From assembly GCF_017991995.1 (NCBI RefSeq), contig NZ_JAGOPN010000010.1:157020-221019 (forward strand): a DNA stretch of 64,000 bases, written 5' to 3'. Of this stretch, positions 7,697 to 18,340 are shown piece by piece; the first letter of the stretch is position 1; each line of letters begins with the position of its first letter. The notes beneath the pieces are model-generated. The model searched no databases, was not told the DNA's origin, and worked only from the letters and a program-made list of their open reading frames with translations. The position numbers were made by a program, and so were the translations under genes. The DNA is from Pseudacidovorax sp. Lineage in GTDB: Bacteria > Pseudomonadota > Gammaproteobacteria > Burkholderiales > Burkholderiaceae_C.

Positions 7697-8050
7697 TCAG
7701 CACGCCAGCGCCGCGCTCAACACCTGCGCCAGCACCAGCTGGTTGCCATCGGGATCGCGCAGGAAGGCGATGCGGACGGCGTCGGCATCCTGGCGCCGGG
7801 TGGGGCGCACGCCAGCGCCATCCATCTGTTCCAGCTGCTGGTCCAGGTCGTCGACCACCATCGTGACCGACGCGCCCGTACCGCCGGCGGACTGCCGCAC
7901 AAGACGAAGGCAGCAACCACCCTCGAAACGCCATTCGGCGATCTCGGCGTCGCGGCGCACGGGCTCACTGCCGATGAGCAGCGCATACCAGGCAATGGAT
8001 TGGTCCAGGTCCTTCACGGCCACGCCGGCCAGCATGTTGGTGATGCGCAT
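7697..8050 (-). CDS. VOC-superfamily (glyoxalase-like) protein
   Basis: 117 aa single-domain vicinal-oxygen-chelate protein. It shows the beta-alpha-beta-beta-beta pattern twice: MLAGVAVKDLDQSIAWYALL at the start and VTMVVDDLDQQLEQMDGAGV, then RIAFLRDPDGNQLVLAQ at the end. The RDPDGN-L element is the usual last metal-binding strand. Related proteins are glyoxalases, dioxygenases or antibiotic-binding proteins, so the substrate is unknown. It is the last gene of a minus-strand run, 137 nt after the DUF938 gene. That gap holds no gene but contains CATAGT, a possible -10, so it may have its own promoter. Confidence 0.75.
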   Translation of the reverse strand: MRITNMLAGVAVKDLDQSIAWYALLIGSEPVRRDAEIAEWRFEGGCCLRLVRQSAGGTGASVTMVVDDLDQQLEQMDGAGVRPTRRQDADAVRIAFLRDPDGNQLVLAQVLSAALAC

Positions 8051-8187
8051 GGGTGTCTGAGCAGTTTGCGCATGCACTATGAATCCGCGCCAGGGGAAGG
8101 CGCGAGGGACGCCGGCGTGCCGCTGCGTAGGATTGCAACCCGCCCTCGCCTGCCGCCGTCGGCGGGCCGCGAAGCACGCCGTGCGCC

Positions 8188-8787
8188 TCACCCCCGCCGC
8201 CTGAAAGCCAGCAACAGGTTGTTGGCCGGCATGTCCAACCGCTCCATCGGATCGAGTCCGGCTTCGGCCGCCTGCGCGGTCACATCGGCCAGCGTCCGCA
8301 GTCCCCACGCGGGGTTGCGGCGGCGCAGGTCGGCGTCGAACGCCGCATTGCTGGGCGCCAGCGGCTCGCCCTCGACCACATAGGGTCCATAGAGCACCAG
8401 CAGCCCGCCCGGCCGCAGCGCCCGGCCCGCGCCGTGCATCAGTCCTTCGGTGCAGTCCCAGGGGGAGATGTGGACCATGTTGGCGCAGTAGACCGCGTCC
8501 AGGCTGGCCGGGGCGACGGGCCAGGCCTCGCGCACATCCAGCGCCACCGGCACCGCGACCTGCGGCAGATCTGCCGAGCGCGCCGCGATGGCGGAGAGCA
8601 TGGTGGCGTCGGGCTCGGTGGGCAACCAGGTCCATTCCGGCAGGGCCGCAGCAAAGTGCGCCGCATGCTGGCCCGTGCCGGCGGCCACTTCCAGCAGATG
8701 GCCGCGCACCGGCAGCAGGCGCAGCAGTTCGGCCAGGATGGGGCCCTTGTTGCGCTCGGCCGCCGGGCTGGTGATCAGTCCCGGCAT
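8188..8787 (-). CDS. DUF938 SAM-dependent methyltransferase-like protein
   Basis: 199 aa class I methyltransferase fold. The start at 8787 (MPGLITSPAAERNKGPILAE) is chosen because DUF938 proteins begin with S-P-A-A-E-R-N-K. The SAM-binding glycine motif is LLEVAAGTGQHAAHFA, followed by the acidic W-L-P-T-E-P-D and the motif VYCANMVHISPW, both diagnostic of the family. The substrate is not known. It sits 85 nt after the thiolase gene on the same strand and may share its transcript. Confidence 0.8.
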   Translation of the reverse strand: MPGLITSPAAERNKGPILAELLRLLPVRGHLLEVAAGTGQHAAHFAAALPEWTWLPTEPDATMLSAIAARSADLPQVAVPVALDVREAWPVAPASLDAVYCANMVHISPWDCTEGLMHGAGRALRPGGLLVLYGPYVVEGEPLAPSNAAFDADLRRRNPAWGLRTLADVTAQAAEAGLDPMERLDMPANNLLLAFRRRG

Positions 8788-8872
8788 CGCACCGGCCCTC
8801 GCCTGCTGTGCCTGGACGCCATGAGCGCGCCCTGTATGCAGATGCCCTTGGAAGCGGCCACGCGGGCGTCTC

Positions 8873-10060
8873 TCACACGCGCTCGAAGATCGCGGCGATG
8901 CCCTGGCCACCGCCGATGCACATGGTCACCAGCGCATAGCGGCCCTGCACCCGGTGCAGCTCGGCCAGTGCCTTGACGGTGATGATGGCCCCCGTCGCAC
9001 CCACCGGATGACCCAGCGAAATGCCCGAGCCGTTGGGGTTGACCTTGGCCGGATCGAAGTCCAACTCCTTCATCACGGCGCAGGCCTGGGCGGCGAAGGC
9101 CTCGTTGGACTCGATGACGTCCAGGTCACTCACCTTCAGGCCGGTGCGTGCCAGCACCTTGCGCGTGGCCGGCACCGGGCCGATGCCCATGTAGGCCGGC
9201 TCCACGCCTGCATGGGCATAACCCACCAGGCGCGCCAGCGGCTTGAGCCCCAGCGCCTTGACGCGCTCGCCCTCGGCCAGCACCACCGCGCCGGCCCCGT
9301 CGTTGATGCCCGAGGCGTTGCCGGCCGTGACCGTGCCGCCCTCCTTCTTGAAGGCGGGCTTCATGCCGGCCAGCACCTCGACGGTGGTGGACGCCTTGAC
9401 ATGCTCGTCGGTGTCGAAGACCACCACGCCCTTGCGGGTCTTGATCTCGACCGGGACGATCTGGTCCTTGAACCGACCGGCAGCGATTGCCGCGGCCGCG
9501 CGCCGATGGCTCTCGGCGGCCAGCGCGTCCTGCTGCTCGCGCGTGATGCCGTGGCGCTCGGCCACGTTCTCGGCCGTGATGCCCATGTGGATCTTCTGCC
9601 AGGGGTCGTGCAGGATGCCCAGCATGTAGTCCACCAACTGCACGTCGCCCATGCGGGCGCCGTAGCGGGCGGCGGTGTCGAAGTAGGGGCCGCGGCTCAT
9701 CGACTCGGAGCCGGCGCCGATGGCGATGTCGCAGTCGCCCAGCGCGATGGCCTGCGCCGCCGAGATGATGGCCTGCAGGCCCGAGCCGCACAGCCGGTTG
9801 ACGTTGAAGGCCGGCGTCTCGATGGGGCAGCCGGCATCGATGGCGGCCACGCGGCTGAGGTACGCATCCTTGGTGTCGGTGGGAATCACGTTGCCCATCA
9901 CCACATGGCCGATGGCGTCGGGCGCCACGCCGCTGCGCGTCAGGGCGGCCTTGACGGCGGTGGTGGCGAGCTGGGTGTTGGGCACGTCCTTGAGCGCGCC
10001 GCCGAAGGTGCCGATGGCCGTGCGGGCGGTGCCGACGACGTAGATGTCGCGTGGGGTCAT
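8873..10060 (-). CDS. Acetyl-CoA C-acetyltransferase (thiolase)
   Basis: 395 aa type II thiolase that condenses two acetyl-CoA or cleaves 3-ketoacyl-CoA. The catalytic set is complete: nucleophile C91 in NRLCGSGLQA, H351 in GHPVGATG and C381 in CIGGGQG. GAGSESMSRGPY and NEAFAAQ are further family motifs. The ATG at 10060 has GAGGA about 7 nt upstream. It follows the PaaG-like crotonase gene by 40 nt, so the two are probably cotranscribed and act in one acyl-CoA degradation or synthesis route. AtoB/PhbA-like and PaaJ/PcaF-like roles are both possible. Confidence 0.9.
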   Translation of the reverse strand: MTPRDIYVVGTARTAIGTFGGALKDVPNTQLATTAVKAALTRSGVAPDAIGHVVMGNVIPTDTKDAYLSRVAAIDAGCPIETPAFNVNRLCGSGLQAIISAAQAIALGDCDIAIGAGSESMSRGPYFDTAARYGARMGDVQLVDYMLGILHDPWQKIHMGITAENVAERHGITREQQDALAAESHRRAAAAIAAGRFKDQIVPVEIKTRKGVVVFDTDEHVKASTTVEVLAGMKPAFKKEGGTVTAGNASGINDGAGAVVLAEGERVKALGLKPLARLVGYAHAGVEPAYMGIGPVPATRKVLARTGLKVSDLDVIESNEAFAAQACAVMKELDFDPAKVNPNGSGISLGHPVGATGAIITVKALAELHRVQGRYALVTMCIGGGQGIAAIFERV

Positions 10061-10100
10061 GGTGAGGTCCTCGTCGTGAAAGGTGAAAGCGGGCGGCGGA

Positions 10101-10886
10101 TCAGCGGCCCTGGAAGGCGGGCTTGCGCCGGGCAAAGAAGGCGTCGACGCCTTCGCGGAAATCGGCGGTGGCGGCACAGGCCTGGAAGGCGGCCTCCTCG
10201 GCCGCCAACTGTGCCGGAAGATCGCGCTCCACGCTGCCGCGCAGGAGACGCCGCAGCTGGCCCAGCGCCCGGGTGGGGCCGGCGGCCAGCCGCTGCGCCA
10301 GCGCCAGGGCCTCGGCCGGCAGGGCGTCGGCAGCGACGACGCGGTTGATCAGGCCCATGCGCTCGGCAGCCTCCGCGTCGAGCATGTCGCCCAGCAGGGC
10401 GATCTCCAGCGCACGGCGCAGGCCCACCCAGCGGGGCAGTGCCCACGACGCGCCGACGTCGCAGCTGGCGCCGATGTTGACGTAGGCGAGGTTGAAGCGG
10501 GTGCCCTTGGCGGCGAGCACGAAGTCGGCCTGCAGCATCAGGCTGAGGCCCGCACCGGCCGCCACCCCATGCACCTGGGCGATGACGGGCAGGTCGAGCG
10601 TGGCGAGCAGTTGCAGGGCCTCGTGCAGCGGCCCGATCAACGCGGCGGCGCCGCCCTGCGGATCGGCCGACAGCACCGCCAGGTCGCCGCCCGCCATGAA
10701 GCCCTTGCCCTCGCCGCACAGCAGCAGGGCTCGCACGCCCGGATCGGCGGCCAACCCCCGCACGGCCGCCAGGAAGGCCTGGGCCATGGGCACGTCAATG
10801 GCATTGAGCGCCTGGGGCCGGTTGAAGCGGAGGATGGCCACTGCGCCTTCGCGCGAGGTCAGCAAGGGGGATGCGTCGTCGCTCAT
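10101..10886 (-). CDS. Crotonase-family protein, PaaG-like isomerase rather than hydratase
   Basis: 261 aa crotonase-fold protein. The oxyanion-hole regions are present (GFMAGGDL at 63-70; VHGVAAGAGLSL at 105-116). The two catalytic glutamates of enoyl-CoA hydratase are replaced: the first aligns with S115 (GAGLS) and the second with Y135 (FNLAY). D143 in S-C-D-V-G-A-S-W-A-L-P-R instead aligns with the catalytic Asp of PaaG-type isomerases (P-D-S-G-G-T-W-F-L-P-R). I therefore call it an isomerase-like crotonase and not a hydratase. It is the first gene of a probable operon with the thiolase. The start at 10886 has GGAG 8 nt upstream. Confidence 0.8.
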   Translation of the reverse strand: MSDDASPLLTSREGAVAILRFNRPQALNAIDVPMAQAFLAAVRGLAADPGVRALLLCGEGKGFMAGGDLAVLSADPQGGAAALIGPLHEALQLLATLDLPVIAQVHGVAAGAGLSLMLQADFVLAAKGTRFNLAYVNIGASCDVGASWALPRWVGLRRALEIALLGDMLDAEAAERMGLINRVVAADALPAEALALAQRLAAGPTRALGQLRRLLRGSVERDLPAQLAAEEAAFQACAATADFREGVDAFFARRKPAFQGR

Positions 10887-11026
10887 GCTCGTTTGTCTCC
10901 GATGAAGGACGCCCGCTGCCGGCGTTGGACGGGCGGGCCGCCGGATTCTAGGGACGGGCTCCTGCGGCGCGCGGCGGGAGCGCCGCACAATGCGCGCACT
11001 TCCACTTCCCCAAAGAGCCACCGCCC

Positions 11027-11809
11027 ATGCTCACGCGTCGTTTCTTCTCCTTCGCGGCCACCGCCCTGGTGGCCGGCCTCACCCTGATCTCGACCGCCCA
11101 CGCCGGCCCGCGCCTGGACCGCGTGCTGGACACCAAGGTGCTGCGTGTCGGCACGCCGGGCGACTACCGGCCCTTCGCCATCAAGACCGACAGCGGCTAT
11201 TCGGGCCACGACATCGACCTGGTCGAGCGCATGGCCAAGGAACTGGGCGTGCGCATCGAATGGGTGCCCACCACCTGGCCCAACCTGCTCAAGGACATGC
11301 AGGCCGACAAGTACGACCTGGCTGTGGGCGGCATCACCCGCAACGTGGCGCGCATGCGCGTGGTGGCGATGCTCCCGGGCTATGCGCCCTTCGGCAAGGT
11401 GGCGCTGGTGCGCGCGGCCGACAAGGCCAGGTTCACCACGCTCGAATCGCTCAACCAGCCCGGTGTGCGCGTCATCAAGAACCCCGGCGGCACCAACGAG
11501 GCCTTCGTGCTGGAGAACCTCAAGGCGGCCCAGGTCAGCACGCACGAGAAGAACGCCGAGATCCCCGCGCTGATCGCCGAGGGCAAGGGCGACGTCATGA
11601 TCACCGAGACCTACGAGGCCCTGGTCTACGCCAAGGCCGATCCGCGCCTGCATGCGGCCTTCATCGACGCCCCGTTGACGCCGCCGAGCAAGCTGGGCTT
11701 CATGCTGCCGGCCGATGACGCCGACTACCTGCGCGTGATGAACTTCGTCTGGGACCAGATGGAGACGCGCGGAGCGCTGCGGCAAGCCGCGGACAAGTGG
11801 CTGAAGTGA
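11027..11809 (+). CDS. Secreted solute-binding protein of the cyclohexadienyl dehydratase (PheC) group
   Basis: 260 aa periplasmic type-3 solute-binding fold. The signal peptide is residues 1-26, cleaved after A-H-A. The mature start LDRVLDTKVLRVGTPGDYRP, followed by W-P-N-L-L-K-D-M, closely follows the pattern I remember for PheC of Pseudomonas aeruginosa, a periplasmic prephenate/arogenate dehydratase that evolved from an amino-acid receptor. NPGGTNE (152-158) and the TETYE loop keep Glu197 at the place of the glutamate implicated in PheC catalysis. No ABC permease or ATPase is nearby. It may be an orphan receptor or a periplasmic phenylalanine-making enzyme. It diverges from the crotonase gene across 140 nt. 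Confidence 0.75.
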   Translation: MLTRRFFSFAATALVAGLTLISTAHAGPRLDRVLDTKVLRVGTPGDYRPFAIKTDSGYSGHDIDLVERMAKELGVRIEWVPTTWPNLLKDMQADKYDLAVGGITRNVARMRVVAMLPGYAPFGKVALVRAADKARFTTLESLNQPGVRVIKNPGGTNEAFVLENLKAAQVSTHEKNAEIPALIAEGKGDVMITETYEALVYAKADPRLHAAFIDAPLTPPSKLGFMLPADDADYLRVMNFVWDQMETRGALRQAADKWLK

Positions 11810-11822
11810 TCGCCGGTCGGGC

Positions 11823-13175
11823 TCAGGACTGAGCCAGCACGGCCTCGACGGCCAGCGCGGCCGCTGCCAGCCGCGCATCGTCACCCCGCACCGAGGCCAG
11901 CATCAGCCCCACCGGCAATTCGCCCGGCGCCTGGCAGGGCAGGCTGAAGGCGCAGCCGTCGAGGAAGTTGATGGCGAAGGTGTTGCGCAGCAGCAGGCCA
12001 TTCGCCTTGAAGAAGGCCTCGTCGCTGGCCAGCAGTTCGTCGATGGCCGGCGCGGTGATCGGCACGGTCGGGCAGACCAGTGCGTCGAAGCCCTGCACGG
12101 CCGCCTCCATGCGCACGATCCAGTCGCGGCGCGCGTCCTGCATGGCGATGTAGTCGGCCGCGCCCACCGACATGCCCAGGTCGATGCGGGCCGCCACGCG
12201 GGGGTCGTACTCGGCACGCCGGGCGCCGATGCGGCGGCGGTGCACCGCCGCGGCCTCCACGGGCGAGAAGCCCCCGGGCGCGTTGATGCGGGAGATCTCG
12301 GTCAATTCATTCAGCGGCAATTCCGTCACAAGCGCGCCTGCAGCCGACAGGCGCGACAGCGCCTGGTCGAAGGCGCGTGCCACCGCGGGCTCGACGCCAT
12401 CGAACATGAGCGACGCAGGCACGGCGAAGCGCAGCCCTGCCACGCTGTCGCGCCGATGCACGACGAGCGGCGTGTCGGCGAGGGCGGCGTCCAGGGTCAG
12501 GCAGTCCTCGACCGTGCGCGCCATGGCGCAGACGGTGTCCAGCGAGCGGGCCAGCTCGAAGGCCCCGTCGCGCGGCGTGCGCGACTGCGTGCTCTTGAAG
12601 CCCACCAGCCCACACAACGCGGCCGGGATGCGGATCGAACCGCCAGTGTCCGAGCCCAGCGCGCCCACCGACAGCCCGAGCGCCACCGACACCGCCGCGC
12701 CGCTGGAGGAGCCGCCGGGAATGCGCGCCACCTGCGCATCGGCCGGATTGCGCGGCGTGCCGTAGTGCGGATTGATGCCCACGCCGGAGAAGGCGAACTC
12801 GGTCATGTTGGTCTTGCCGACGATGGCGGCGCCCTGAAGCCGCAGCCTGGCCACTGCCGCTGCATCGCGGGTGGCTGGCGGCTCGCCCTTGCAGGCCACC
12901 GAGCCGGCCAGCGTGACCTCGCCGGCCACGTCGTACAGGTCCTTGATCGACACCGGCAGCCCGGCCAGCGGGGGCATCGGCACGCCGGCGGCCTGCATGG
13001 CATCGGCATGGTGCGCGGCCGCCCGCGCGGCGTCGGGATAGAGGCGGGTGAAGACGTGGCCGGCGGCCGGCGCCGAGGCGCCTTCGAGCACCTGCTCGAC
13101 CAGCGACGTGTGCGTCAGGGCGCCGCCAGCGATGCGCCGGCGCAGTTCGGTAATGGGAGGAAGCGCGGAGGTCAT
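11823..13175 (-). CDS. Amidase-signature family amidase
   Basis: 450 aa amidase-signature hydrolase. The Ser-cisSer-Lys triad is visible: K78 in PVSIKDLYD, S156 in PGGSSSGAAV and nucleophile S180 in DTGGSIRIPAA. The length and the single domain match stand-alone amidases rather than GatA, and no gatB/gatC is adjacent. It is convergent with the PheC-like gene, with only 13 nt between stops. The substrate cannot be read from sequence. The start at 13175 (MTSALPPITELRRRIAGG) matches the usual family N terminus. Confidence 0.85.
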   Translation of the reverse strand: MTSALPPITELRRRIAGGALTHTSLVEQVLEGASAPAAGHVFTRLYPDAARAAAHHADAMQAAGVPMPPLAGLPVSIKDLYDVAGEVTLAGSVACKGEPPATRDAAAVARLRLQGAAIVGKTNMTEFAFSGVGINPHYGTPRNPADAQVARIPGGSSSGAAVSVALGLSVGALGSDTGGSIRIPAALCGLVGFKSTQSRTPRDGAFELARSLDTVCAMARTVEDCLTLDAALADTPLVVHRRDSVAGLRFAVPASLMFDGVEPAVARAFDQALSRLSAAGALVTELPLNELTEISRINAPGGFSPVEAAAVHRRRIGARRAEYDPRVAARIDLGMSVGAADYIAMQDARRDWIVRMEAAVQGFDALVCPTVPITAPAIDELLASDEAFFKANGLLLRNTFAINFLDGCAFSLPCQAPGELPVGLMLASVRGDDARLAAAALAVEAVLAQS

Positions 13176-13226
13176 GCGGGCGTTTCTAGCACGCCGCGGC
13201 GGCGGGCCGCACGCCCGCAAGAATGC

Positions 13227-13577
13227 TCAGTCGTCGCGGCCGACCGGACGGGCGCTGACGTCGCTCACATCGGCGTTGAAGCCGCGACGGCCGGCAGGCA
13301 CCAGCTCGCCGCGGGCCCGCGCAGCCATCTCGTCGGCCGCGGTGCGCTCGGGCTTGCGGGCCTCGGCCGCGGCGCGGAAGCGCTCGAAGCCGGCCCGCGG
13401 ATCGAAGCGGCTGCCGAACACCGCCGCCCCCAGAGGCGACACCGGTTTACCCGTCAGCCGCGCCCACAGGCTCCGAACCATCAGCACGGCCGCCAGCAGC
13501 AGCGCTGCCACGGCGAGGCTCGCCGCAAACACGAGGCCGATGAGCACGAGGACGATTCGGATCAGGAAGTTCATCAT
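13227..13577 (-). CDS. Small single-pass membrane protein, 116 aa
   Basis: The N terminus is one long hydrophobic segment (residues 3-35, FLIRIVLVLIGLVFAASL, then AVAALLLAAVLMV), followed by a basic, Arg-rich cytoplasmic-type tail with R-S-L-W-A-R-L-T-G-K. Two adjacent Met codons could each be the start (13577 or 13574). I do not recognise a defined family. It lies between the amidase and clpB, on the same strand as both, 51 nt from the amidase start. Confidence 0.6.
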   Translation of the reverse strand: MMNFLIRIVLVLIGLVFAASLAVAALLLAAVLMVRSLWARLTGKPVSPLGAAVFGSRFDPRAGFERFRAAAEARKPERTAADEMAARARGELVPAGRRGFNADVSDVSARPVGRDD

Positions 13578-13675
13578 GAAAGCTTAGGCGAAGGCGGCAC
13601 CCAGGGGTTCCGCATCGATACGAATTGAAAAGAAGCGGCAGGAAACCCGCGTGCGCGCAGGGCGCAGATGCACGA

Positions 13676-13704
13676 AGGCCTGCGCCTTCAAAGGGCGCAG
13701 GCCT
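13676..13704 (-). terminator. Stem-loop downstream of clpB
   Basis: A perfect 11-bp inverted repeat (AGGCCTGCGCC and complement, 7-nt loop) begins 24 nt past the clpB stop. On the minus strand it is not followed by a real T-run (TTCGTGC), so it may stabilise the 3' end rather than terminate by itself. Confidence 0.6.
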
Positions 13705-13727
13705 CGTGGGGACGCCAGGCGCTGCGA

Positions 13728-16349
<2,622 letters not shown>

Positions 16350-16378
16350 GGTGGTGAAAAACCTCCGGGTTGACGGGG

Positions 16379-16406
16379 AGATTGGGCTGGCCGCGGACGA
16401 TTCAAG
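16379..16406 (-). promoter_or_regulatory. Sigma-32 (RpoH) heat-shock promoter of clpB
   Basis: Read on the minus strand, CTTGAAT (16400-16406) is followed after exactly 13 nt by CCCAATCT (16379-16386). The RpoH consensus is CTTGAAA-N13/14-CCCCATNT, so each box has one mismatch and the spacing is exact. It lies 30 nt before the clpB ATG. Confidence 0.8.
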
Positions 16407-16548
16407 ACCAGCGCGGGCACATCTCTTGCGTTGGCTCAAACCTCTCACATGATCCATTGGTGAAACCATGGATCATTCCTTCAACAAACGAGTCGGTCCC
16501 CTGCCCCTGTTGCGGGTACGCTCGCTTTTTTCCTCGGAGTTCTGCCCC

Positions 16549-17538
16549 ATGTCCCTGCCTTCTGTCTTTCGTCCGGGCCTGATGCGCCGCACCTTCGCAC
16601 TGGGCGCGCTGCTGGTCGCCGCCGGTCTGGCCCAGGCCCAGTCGACCGGTCCGATCCGCCTGCTGGTCGGTTTCCCGGCCGGTGCCGGCACCGACGCGCT
16701 GGCCCGCACCATCGCCGACAAGCTCAAGGACGAGCTGGGCGCTCCCGTGGTGGTGGAGAACCGCGCCGGCGCGGGCGGACAGATCGCCGCGCAGTACCTG
16801 AAGACCGCGCCGGCCGACGGCCACGTCTTCTTCGTGTCGCACGACCACACGATCTCGATCCTGCCGGCCGTGACCAAGAACCCCGGCTTCAACCCCGCGG
16901 CCGACTTCACGCCCGTGGCCGGCATCGCCACCTTTTCCAACGTGCTGGCCGTCTCGGGCGGCACGCCCGCCAAGACGATCCAGGAATACGTCCAGTGGGT
17001 GAAGACCAAGAAGGACGGCAAGGACTCCATCGGCGTGCCCGCGCCGGGTTCGATCCCGGTCTTCCTGACGCAGCTGATCGGCAAGAAGTACGGCATCGAC
17101 GTGCAGGCCGCACCCTACCGCGGCGGCGCGCCCCTGCTGGCCGACATGATGGGCAACCAGATCGCCGCCGGCATCGCGGGCGTGCCCGACCTGATGGAAC
17201 TGCAGCGCACCGGCAAGGTCCGCGTGGTGGCCGCCATCGGCGCCAAGCGCGATCCGCTGCTGCCGCAGGTGCCGACCTTCACAGAACTGGGCTTCGAGAA
17301 CCTCGACGACTATCCCTGGTATGGCGTCTTCGCTCCCGTGGGCACGCCCCAGCCGGTCATCGACAAGTTCAGCGCGGCGCTGCAGAAAGTGCTGGCGCAG
17401 CCCGAGACCAAGAAGAAGCTGGTCGACATGGGCCTGCATGTGAACTACGAGCCGCAGGGCCAGTTCGCCGGCCGCGTCCGCAGCTACACCCAGACCTGGG
17501 AACGCATCATCAAGGACAGCGGCTTCCAGCCCCAGTGA
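16549..17538 (+). CDS. Bug-family (tripartite tricarboxylate transporter) substrate-binding protein
   Basis: 329 aa periplasmic receptor of the TctC/Bug family, greatly expanded in Comamonadaceae. The start at 16549 has GGAG 9 nt upstream; the signal peptide runs to about residue 31 (cleavage A-Q-A). Family motifs are PIRLLVGFPAGAGTDALAR, ENRAGAGGQIAAQYL, then VPTFTELGFENLDDYPWYGV. No TctA/TctB membrane partners are present, which is usual for orphan Bugs; the ligand, usually a carboxylate, is unknown. It diverges from clpB and is followed by a terminator. Confidence 0.9.
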   Translation: MSLPSVFRPGLMRRTFALGALLVAAGLAQAQSTGPIRLLVGFPAGAGTDALARTIADKLKDELGAPVVVENRAGAGGQIAAQYLKTAPADGHVFFVSHDHTISILPAVTKNPGFNPAADFTPVAGIATFSNVLAVSGGTPAKTIQEYVQWVKTKKDGKDSIGVPAPGSIPVFLTQLIGKKYGIDVQAAPYRGGAPLLADMMGNQIAAGIAGVPDLMELQRTGKVRVVAAIGAKRDPLLPQVPTFTELGFENLDDYPWYGVFAPVGTPQPVIDKFSAALQKVLAQPETKKKLVDMGLHVNYEPQGQFAGRVRSYTQTWERIIKDSGFQPQ

Positions 17539-17575
17539 GCCGGTGGGCCGCCCTGGCGCGGCCGACGTCCCACTT

Positions 17576-17605
17576 GCCCCGCGGCTTCCGGTCCCGGGGC
17601 TTTTT
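17576..17605 (+). terminator. Rho-independent terminator after the Bug gene
   Basis: GCCCCG (17576-17581) pairs with CGGGGC (17595-17600), and TTTTT follows at 17601-17605. The loop region can pair further (CGG/CCG). It lies 38 nt past the stop. Confidence 0.75.
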
Positions 17606-17720
17606 CATGTCCGCCCTCGGACGGGACGGCCGCGGGCTGCCGGGCACGCCCACCGATGCACGGGGAATGTGTCCGGCCCGTCTGCCAAAGCCGAGTGCAG
17701 CCCGCGCCACTCGTCGCGCC

Positions 17721-17750
17721 TTGAAAACCGCTCGTCGGAAATGTTAATAA
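17721..17750 (+). promoter_or_regulatory. Possible promoter of the pilus operon
   Basis: TTGAAA (17721-17726) is followed after 17-18 nt by an AT-rich TTAATAA (17744-17750), about 75 nt before the pilE ATG. The -10 match is mediocre. Three copies of GTTAA (near 17743, 17766 and 17789) fall between here and the gene and might be a binding site. No sigma-54 GG-N10-GC element was found. Confidence 0.35.
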
Positions 17751-17801
17751 ACGTCAACCGAAAGCGTTAACACCCGCCCGGCTCCACGTTAAGTTCGAGG
17801 A

Positions 17802-17823
17802 ATATTGCATTTGTTTGCAATAT
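17802..17823 (+). promoter_or_regulatory. Hairpin over the pilE start codon
   Basis: ATATTGCA (17802-17809) and TGCAATAT (17816-17823) form a perfect 8-bp stem with loop TTTGTT. The right arm includes the first two bases of the ATG at 17822. The only good Shine-Dalgarno, GAGGA (17797-17801), lies immediately before the stem, 20 nt from the ATG unless the hairpin forms and shortens the distance. Confidence 0.6.
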
Positions 17824-18340
17824 GAAGAATCTTGACGTGACCTCCTCGCACTGCCCCCTCCCCTCCTCCGGCCGCCCACGGCGCCCCGCGTCTGCGGGCT
17901 TCACCCTCATCGAGGTGATGATCGTCGTGGCCATCGTCGGCATCCTGGCGGCGATCGCCCTGCCCGCCTACTCGGACTACGTCCGCCGCGGGCGCATCCC
18001 CGAGGCCACCTCGAACCTCGCCGCCTACCAGGGGCGCATGGAGCAATGGTTCCAGGACGCCAAGACCTACTCCGCGCCCGGTTCCGCCACGGTCTGCGGC
18101 GCCATGCAGGCGGCGGTCACGCTGAAGTACTTCGGCCTGAGCTGCACGCCGGGCGCGGCCAACACGAACGGCTCGACCACCACCTACACCCTCACCGCCA
18201 CGGGCTCCGGCAGCATGGCTGGCTTCACCTACACCGTCGACCAGGACGGCAACAAGACGAGCACCATCACCGGCGTCTCCGGCTGGACGGCCGCCACGCC
18301 CAACAACTGCTGGGTCACCAACAAGGGCGGGATCTGCTGA
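17822..18340 (+). CDS. pilE: Type IV pilin PilE-like (minor pilin)
   Basis: 172 aa prepilin. The prepilin-peptidase site is [10 protein letters not shown] after residue 26, with the conserved Glu at +5 (E31) and a hydrophobic helix [19 protein letters not shown]. The mature globular domain ends with a cysteine pair ([10 protein letters not shown]), the typical disulfide loop. The 26-residue leader is longer than the roughly 6-10 usual for major pilins; a GTG at 17837 would give a shorter one. Its start codon is inside a hairpin. It is first in a six-gene operon and its stop overlaps the fimT ATG by one base (TGATG). Confidence 0.88.
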   Translation: MKNLDVTSSHCPLPSSGRPRRPASAGFTLIEVMIVVAIVGILAAIALPAYSDYVRRGRIPEATSNLAAYQGRMEQWFQDAKTYSAPGSATVCGAMQAAVTLKYFGLSCTPGAANTNGSTTTYTLTATGSGSMAGFTYTVDQDGNKTSTITGVSGWTAATPNNCWVTNKGGIC

